NCBI RefSeq assembly: GCF_001905845.1
Contig: NZ_LIVZ01000004.1
Span: 667,360 to 731,359 of the forward strand
Length of the DNA: 64,000 bases
Source of the DNA: Streptomyces sp. TSRI0107
GTDB taxonomy: Bacteria > Actinomycetota > Actinomycetes > Streptomycetales > Streptomycetaceae
Reading direction: 5' to 3'
Positions 60,869 through 64,000 of the stretch are shown one piece after another (position 1 is the first letter of the stretch; each line of letters opens with the position of its first letter). The notes beneath the pieces were generated by a model. That model saw nothing but the letters and a program-made list of their open reading frames with translations. It was not told the DNA's origin and did no database searches. The position numbers and the translations under genes were made by a program.

Positions 60869-62041
60869 CTACGCCAACAACCCCCGCAACGGAAACACCG
60901 CCCGCCGAACCGCCAGCACCGCCTGGTCCAACCGATCCGCAGGGTCGTACCCCGCCTCCCAGTCCCCCCAAGCCACCGGCCACCGCCCATCGGTCATCCG
61001 CGCCGGCCCCAACTCCCGAGTCCGCGCGAACGCCTCCCGCCGCCAACTCTCCGGAATCACCGTCTCCGGCGCGATCTCCCGCCCCGCCGCGATCCCCACG
61101 AGATGCGTCCACGACCGCGGCACCACCTCCACCACGGCGTACCCCCCGCCCCCGAGCGCCACCCACTTCCCGTCCGCGTACTCGTGCGCCAGCTCATGGC
61201 ACGCCACCTGCACCGCCCGCTGCGCGTCCAGCGACACCGCCAGATGCGCCAACGGATCCTCGAAGTGCGTATCCGCCCCGTGCTGCGTCACCAGCACCTG
61301 CGGCCGGAAGTCCGCGATCAGCTCCGGCACCACCGCGTGGAACGCCCGCAGCCACCCCGCGTCCCCGGTCCCCGCCGGCAACGCCAGATTCACCGCGCTG
61401 CCCTCCCCGGCCCCCGCCCCCGTCTCCTCCGGCCACCCGGTCTGCGGGAACAACGTCCGGGGATGCTCGTGCATCGAGATGGTGAGAACCCGCGGATCCT
61501 CCCAGAACGCCGCCTGCACCCCGTCCCCGTGATGCACGTCGACGTCCACGTACGCGACCCGCTCGGCCCCCAGCTCCAGCAGCCGCGCGATCGCCAGCGA
61601 CGCGTCGTTGTAGACGCAGAAACCCGCCGCGCTCCCGGGCATCGCATGATGCAGCCCGCCCGCGAAGTTCACCGCGTGCAGCGCCTGACCCCGCCACACC
61701 GCCTCCGCCGCCCCCACGGACAGCCCGGCGATCAGCGAGGACACCTCGTGCATCCCGGCGAACGCCGGATCGTCCATCGTCCCGAGCCCGTACGACCCGT
61801 CGGCCGACTTCGGATCCGCCGAGGCCGCCTTCACGGCAGCGATGTAGTCCTCGCGGTGAACGAGCCGCAGCGTCGACTCGCCCGCCGGCCTCGCCGCCAC
61901 GACCTCCATCTCCCGGTCGAGCCCGAACGCCTCGATCAGTCGCCGGGTCAGGGCCAGCCGGACCGGATCCATCGGATGCCCCGGCCCGAAGTCATACCCC
62001 GTTACTGCCTCGTCCCACATCAGCTGTGCGCGGCCGCTCAT
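60869..62041 (-). CDS. AcuC/histone-deacetylase family protein
   Basis: A 390-residue zinc-dependent deacetylase-fold enzyme. The catalytic His pair and charge relay appear in YVDVDVHHGDGVQAAF, zinc ligands in that segment and in TQHGADTHFEDPL, and the catalytic Tyr in GGGGYAVVEV. GLHHAMPGSAAGFCVYND is also a hallmark. AcuC proteins deacetylate acetyl-lysine on acetyl-CoA synthetase and other proteins. ATG 62041 is used; GTG 62050 is possible. It overlaps the preceding MFS gene by 50 nt. Confidence 0.92.
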   Translation of the reverse strand: MSGRAQLMWDEAVTGYDFGPGHPMDPVRLALTRRLIEAFGLDREMEVVAARPAGESTLRLVHREDYIAAVKAASADPKSADGSYGLGTMDDPAFAGMHEVSSLIAGLSVGAAEAVWRGQALHAVNFAGGLHHAMPGSAAGFCVYNDASLAIARLLELGAERVAYVDVDVHHGDGVQAAFWEDPRVLTISMHEHPRTLFPQTGWPEETGAGAGEGSAVNLALPAGTGDAGWLRAFHAVVPELIADFRPQVLVTQHGADTHFEDPLAHLAVSLDAQRAVQVACHELAHEYADGKWVALGGGGYAVVEVVPRSWTHLVGIAAGREIAPETVIPESWRREAFARTRELGPARMTDGRWPVAWGDWEAGYDPADRLDQAVLAVRRAVFPLRGLLA

Positions 62042-63221
62042 GCCCGCCACCGTATCGGTCAGGTTGAGCGGCGAACGACCGGGCGTACACGAGCGTCACC
62101 AGGACCAACACCATCGGCACGAGCATCGCCCCCCGGTAGCCGAACGCGTCCCCCAGCACCCCCACCAACGGCGAACCGATCAAAAAGCCCACATAGTTGA
62201 AAACGTTCAGGCGTGCGACGGCCGCATCGGAAGCCCCGGGGAACAACCGCCCCGCCGCCGCGAAAGTCTGCGGCACCAGCACACACAGCCCGACACCCAC
62301 CAGCGTGAACCCGAGCATCCCCGCCCACGCCCCAGGCGCCCCGGCCACCACCGCGAACCCCACCGCCGCCACCAGCGCCCCACCCCGTACGACCGCCACG
62401 GCCCCGAGCCGCCGCACCCCGAGGTCCCCGATGGCCCGCCCCACCAACGTGGTCACCATGTAGACGTTGTACGGAACCGTCGCCAGCTGCTCGGAACTCC
62501 CCAGCACGTCCTGGAGGTACTTCGCGCTCCAGTTGGAGACGGTCGAGTCGCCGATGTAGGCGAACGTCATGACCAGACACAGTGGAAGCAACGCCTTGAG
62601 CGCGACCCCACCGCCTCCGCCCTCCCCCTTCCCCTTCTCCGCCCGGCCGCCCTCCGACTCCGCACCCCCGTCGACGTACCACCGGCTCCCCACCAGACAC
62701 AGCGGCAACAGCACGCCCACCACCGGCAGATAGGACACGAACAGCGCCAGATCCCACCGCGCCCCCACCCACGCCAGCGAGGCCCCCAGAATCCCGCCCA
62801 GGCTGTACGCGGCATGAAAGCCGAGCATGATGCTCCGCCCGTACGACCGCTGCAGGCTCACCCCGAGCATGTTCATCGAGGCGTCCAACGCCCCCACCGC
62901 CAGCCCGAACACCGCCAGCGCGACCGCCAACTCCCCCATCCGCTCCCCCGCCCCCACCCCGAGGAGCGCCAGGAGCACGACGGGCTGCGACCACCGCAGC
63001 ACCGCACTGGGAGCGACCCGCCGCACCAGCCACTCGGTCGCCACGCTCCCGACCCCGGCCAGCACCGGTACCGCCGCGAGGAACGCCGGCAGCAGCGCGT
63101 CCGACACCCCGTACCGGTCCTGGATCGCCGGAATCCGCGTGACGAGCAGCGCGAACGCGACGCCCTGAGCGAAGAAACCGAACGCCAACGAGGCCCTGCC
63201 GCGCCGCAGCACATCAGTCAT
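61992..63221 (-). CDS. MFS transporter
   Basis: A 409-residue major facilitator with about 12 membrane segments. It starts MTDVLRRGRASLAFGFFAQG; the DHA-type motif FGLAVGALDASMNMLG and RSYGRSIMLGFHAAYSLG follow, and a charged Gly/Glu/Lys central loop (GGRAEKGKGEGGGGG) divides the two halves. A soluble C-terminal tail reads GGGHERPRTADVGRGSNGV. Substrate unknown. Its last 17 codons overlap the AcuC gene, so the pair is translationally linked. Confidence 0.88.
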   Translation of the reverse strand: MTDVLRRGRASLAFGFFAQGVAFALLVTRIPAIQDRYGVSDALLPAFLAAVPVLAGVGSVATEWLVRRVAPSAVLRWSQPVVLLALLGVGAGERMGELAVALAVFGLAVGALDASMNMLGVSLQRSYGRSIMLGFHAAYSLGGILGASLAWVGARWDLALFVSYLPVVGVLLPLCLVGSRWYVDGGAESEGGRAEKGKGEGGGGGVALKALLPLCLVMTFAYIGDSTVSNWSAKYLQDVLGSSEQLATVPYNVYMVTTLVGRAIGDLGVRRLGAVAVVRGGALVAAVGFAVVAGAPGAWAGMLGFTLVGVGLCVLVPQTFAAAGRLFPGASDAAVARLNVFNYVGFLIGSPLVGVLGDAFGYRGAMLVPMVLVLVTLVYARSFAAQPDRYGGGHERPRTADVGRGSNGV

Positions 63222-63281
63222 GGCGGCGAGCGTAGGGCCCCGTCGTACGGCTGGGTATATCCAGCCAAAGATGAATTTCCC

Positions 63282-63932
63282 TCAGCTTGAACCGAGCAGG
63301 CCGACCAGCTCCCCCATGTCGGAGAACAGCCCCGTGGCCCCCGCCAGCTTCGCGGCCGGCGTCATCGCCGTGAACCCGTACACGTCCATGCCCGCCGCGA
63401 CAGCCGCCTGCACGCCCAGCGGACTGTCCTCCACGACGACACAACGCTCGGGCGCCACGCCCATCCGCTCCGCCGCGTACAGGAACAGATCCGGCGCCGG
63501 CTTCCCCCGCCCGACGTCCTGCGAGCTGAAGATCCGCCCCTCGTCGAACCACCGACCCAGCCCGGCCACCCGATGCCCCACCCGGATCCGCTCATGGCTC
63601 CCGGAGGAGGCCACACAGTACGGCACCCCGTCCGCGGCCAGCTTTCCCAGCACCTCGTCGGCCCCGCTCACCGCCTTCAACTCCCGCTCGAACGCGGCGA
63701 ACACCCGGGCGTGGAAGACATCGTCGAACTCCTCGGGCAACCGCTGCCCCGTCCGCTCGGCGATCAGCTCATGGATCCGGTGCATGGCGGAGCCCATGTA
63801 GTCCCGAATGGAGTCCTCATACGTCGTCGGATGTCCCAGTTCGGTGAGATAGGCCGCCAGGTGCCGGTTGGAGATCGGCTCACTGTCGACGAGAACACCG
63901 TCGTTGTCGAAGATGACAAGGTCATAGCGCAT
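63282..63932 (-). CDS. HAD-family phosphatase (beta-phosphoglucomutase-like)
   Basis: A 216-residue HAD-superfamily enzyme with motif I FDNDGVLVDSEP near residue 8, motif II ASSGSHERI, Lys in GRGKPAPDLFL and motif IV VVEDSPLGVQAA. The helical cap is of the beta-phosphoglucomutase type. In motif I the second Asp is present but the family's general acid after DxD is Gly-Val, still normal. Substrate likely a sugar phosphate. It lies just before the right-edge terminator. Confidence 0.9.
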   Translation of the reverse strand: MRYDLVIFDNDGVLVDSEPISNRHLAAYLTELGHPTTYEDSIRDYMGSAMHRIHELIAERTGQRLPEEFDDVFHARVFAAFERELKAVSGADEVLGKLAADGVPYCVASSGSHERIRVGHRVAGLGRWFDEGRIFSSQDVGRGKPAPDLFLYAAERMGVAPERCVVVEDSPLGVQAAVAAGMDVYGFTAMTPAAKLAGATGLFSDMGELVGLLGSS

Positions 63933-63952
63933 GCTCTAGACCCTAAACGCAG

Positions 63953-63984
63953 AAAACCCCCGTGCCGAATGGCACGGGGGTTTT
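63953..63984. terminator. Hairpin terminator near the right edge
   Basis: Positions 63953-63966 pair perfectly with 63971-63984 (14 bp stem, GAAT loop) with A-tract and T-tract ends, so it can end transcription from either side. It is probably the terminator of a gene lying beyond the right edge and read leftward, perhaps a tRNA, which is a guess. Confidence 0.75.
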
Positions 63985-64000
63985 CCCAAAAATTGTTCGG

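Noticed and set aside
63953..64000. tRNA gene at the right edge
   Set aside because: Only a terminator hairpin is visible; no cloverleaf can be formed within the window.

Overview
The window is a stretch of high-GC actinobacterial chromosome, almost certainly Streptomyces or a very close relative. Evidence: very high GC, many GTG and one TTG start, dense ATGA/GTGA gene overlaps, a redox-regulated rex-hemA-hemC-hemD run, the developmental sigma factor gene bldN with its anti-sigma gene rsbN, a class I lysyl-tRNA synthetase, a bS22-type small ribosomal protein, and many lipoproteins with Streptomyces-type lipoboxes. No rRNA or tRNA gene, CRISPR array or intact insertion sequence was found.

Left part (1-12.2 kb). 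A drug-export type ABC transporter (permease cut by the left edge) is followed by a DUF4097 protein; their leader holds a cluster of GTTGCA palindromes. A secreted DUF11 protein, a short class II UvrA-like ATPase divergent from a double-MerR (TioE-like) regulator, a CDP-alcohol phosphatidyltransferase-like membrane protein lacking the fourth aspartate, and a 2OG-Fe(II) oxygenase come next. A two-gene unit (P-loop NTPase plus membrane-anchored type 1 periplasmic-binding-fold protein) is the best candidate for an undescribed system.

Haem and cytochrome c part (12.2-20.5 kb, minus strand). hemL and a histidine phosphatase overlap. After a 184 bp MITE-like element and a Tat/lipoprotein polysaccharide deacetylase follow tlpA-ccdA-resB-ccsB, the System II cytochrome c maturation genes.

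Accessory middle (20.9-34.5 kb). A hypothetical gene, a class II glutamine amidotransferase, a TetR/peroxiredoxin divergent pair with two matched operators, an OmpR-type two-component system, an FMN reductase/LLM monooxygenase pair, a YraQ-type permease with a His-rich TIGR03943 partner, YnfA, an SDR, a tiny DUF6126 protein, a tyrosine phosphatase-GNAT fusion, and RtcB.

Core right part (34.6-64 kb). Two DUF3558 lipoproteins, a DUF2637 protein, lysS and argS (divergent), DUF4253, a PLP aminotransferase, an HTH-membrane protein, a DUF4232 lipoprotein, then the minus-strand rex-hemA-hemC-hemD run with hemB downstream. Rex sees the NADH/NAD+ ratio and a near-perfect Rex operator lies in front of it, so tetrapyrrole supply is tied to redox state. 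Divergently come an HAD-IB hydrolase and bldN, then rsbN behind a candidate BldN promoter, an acyltransferase/epimerase pair, bS22, a BldC-like HTH protein, a predicted phosphatase, an AcuC-type deacetylase overlapping an MFS transporter, and an HAD phosphatase.

Recurring themes: four genes show a -10-like hexamer 6-8 nt before the start and no Shine-Dalgarno (likely leaderless); two genes end in tandem repeats that duplicate their stop codon; and strong hairpin terminators separate convergent genes.
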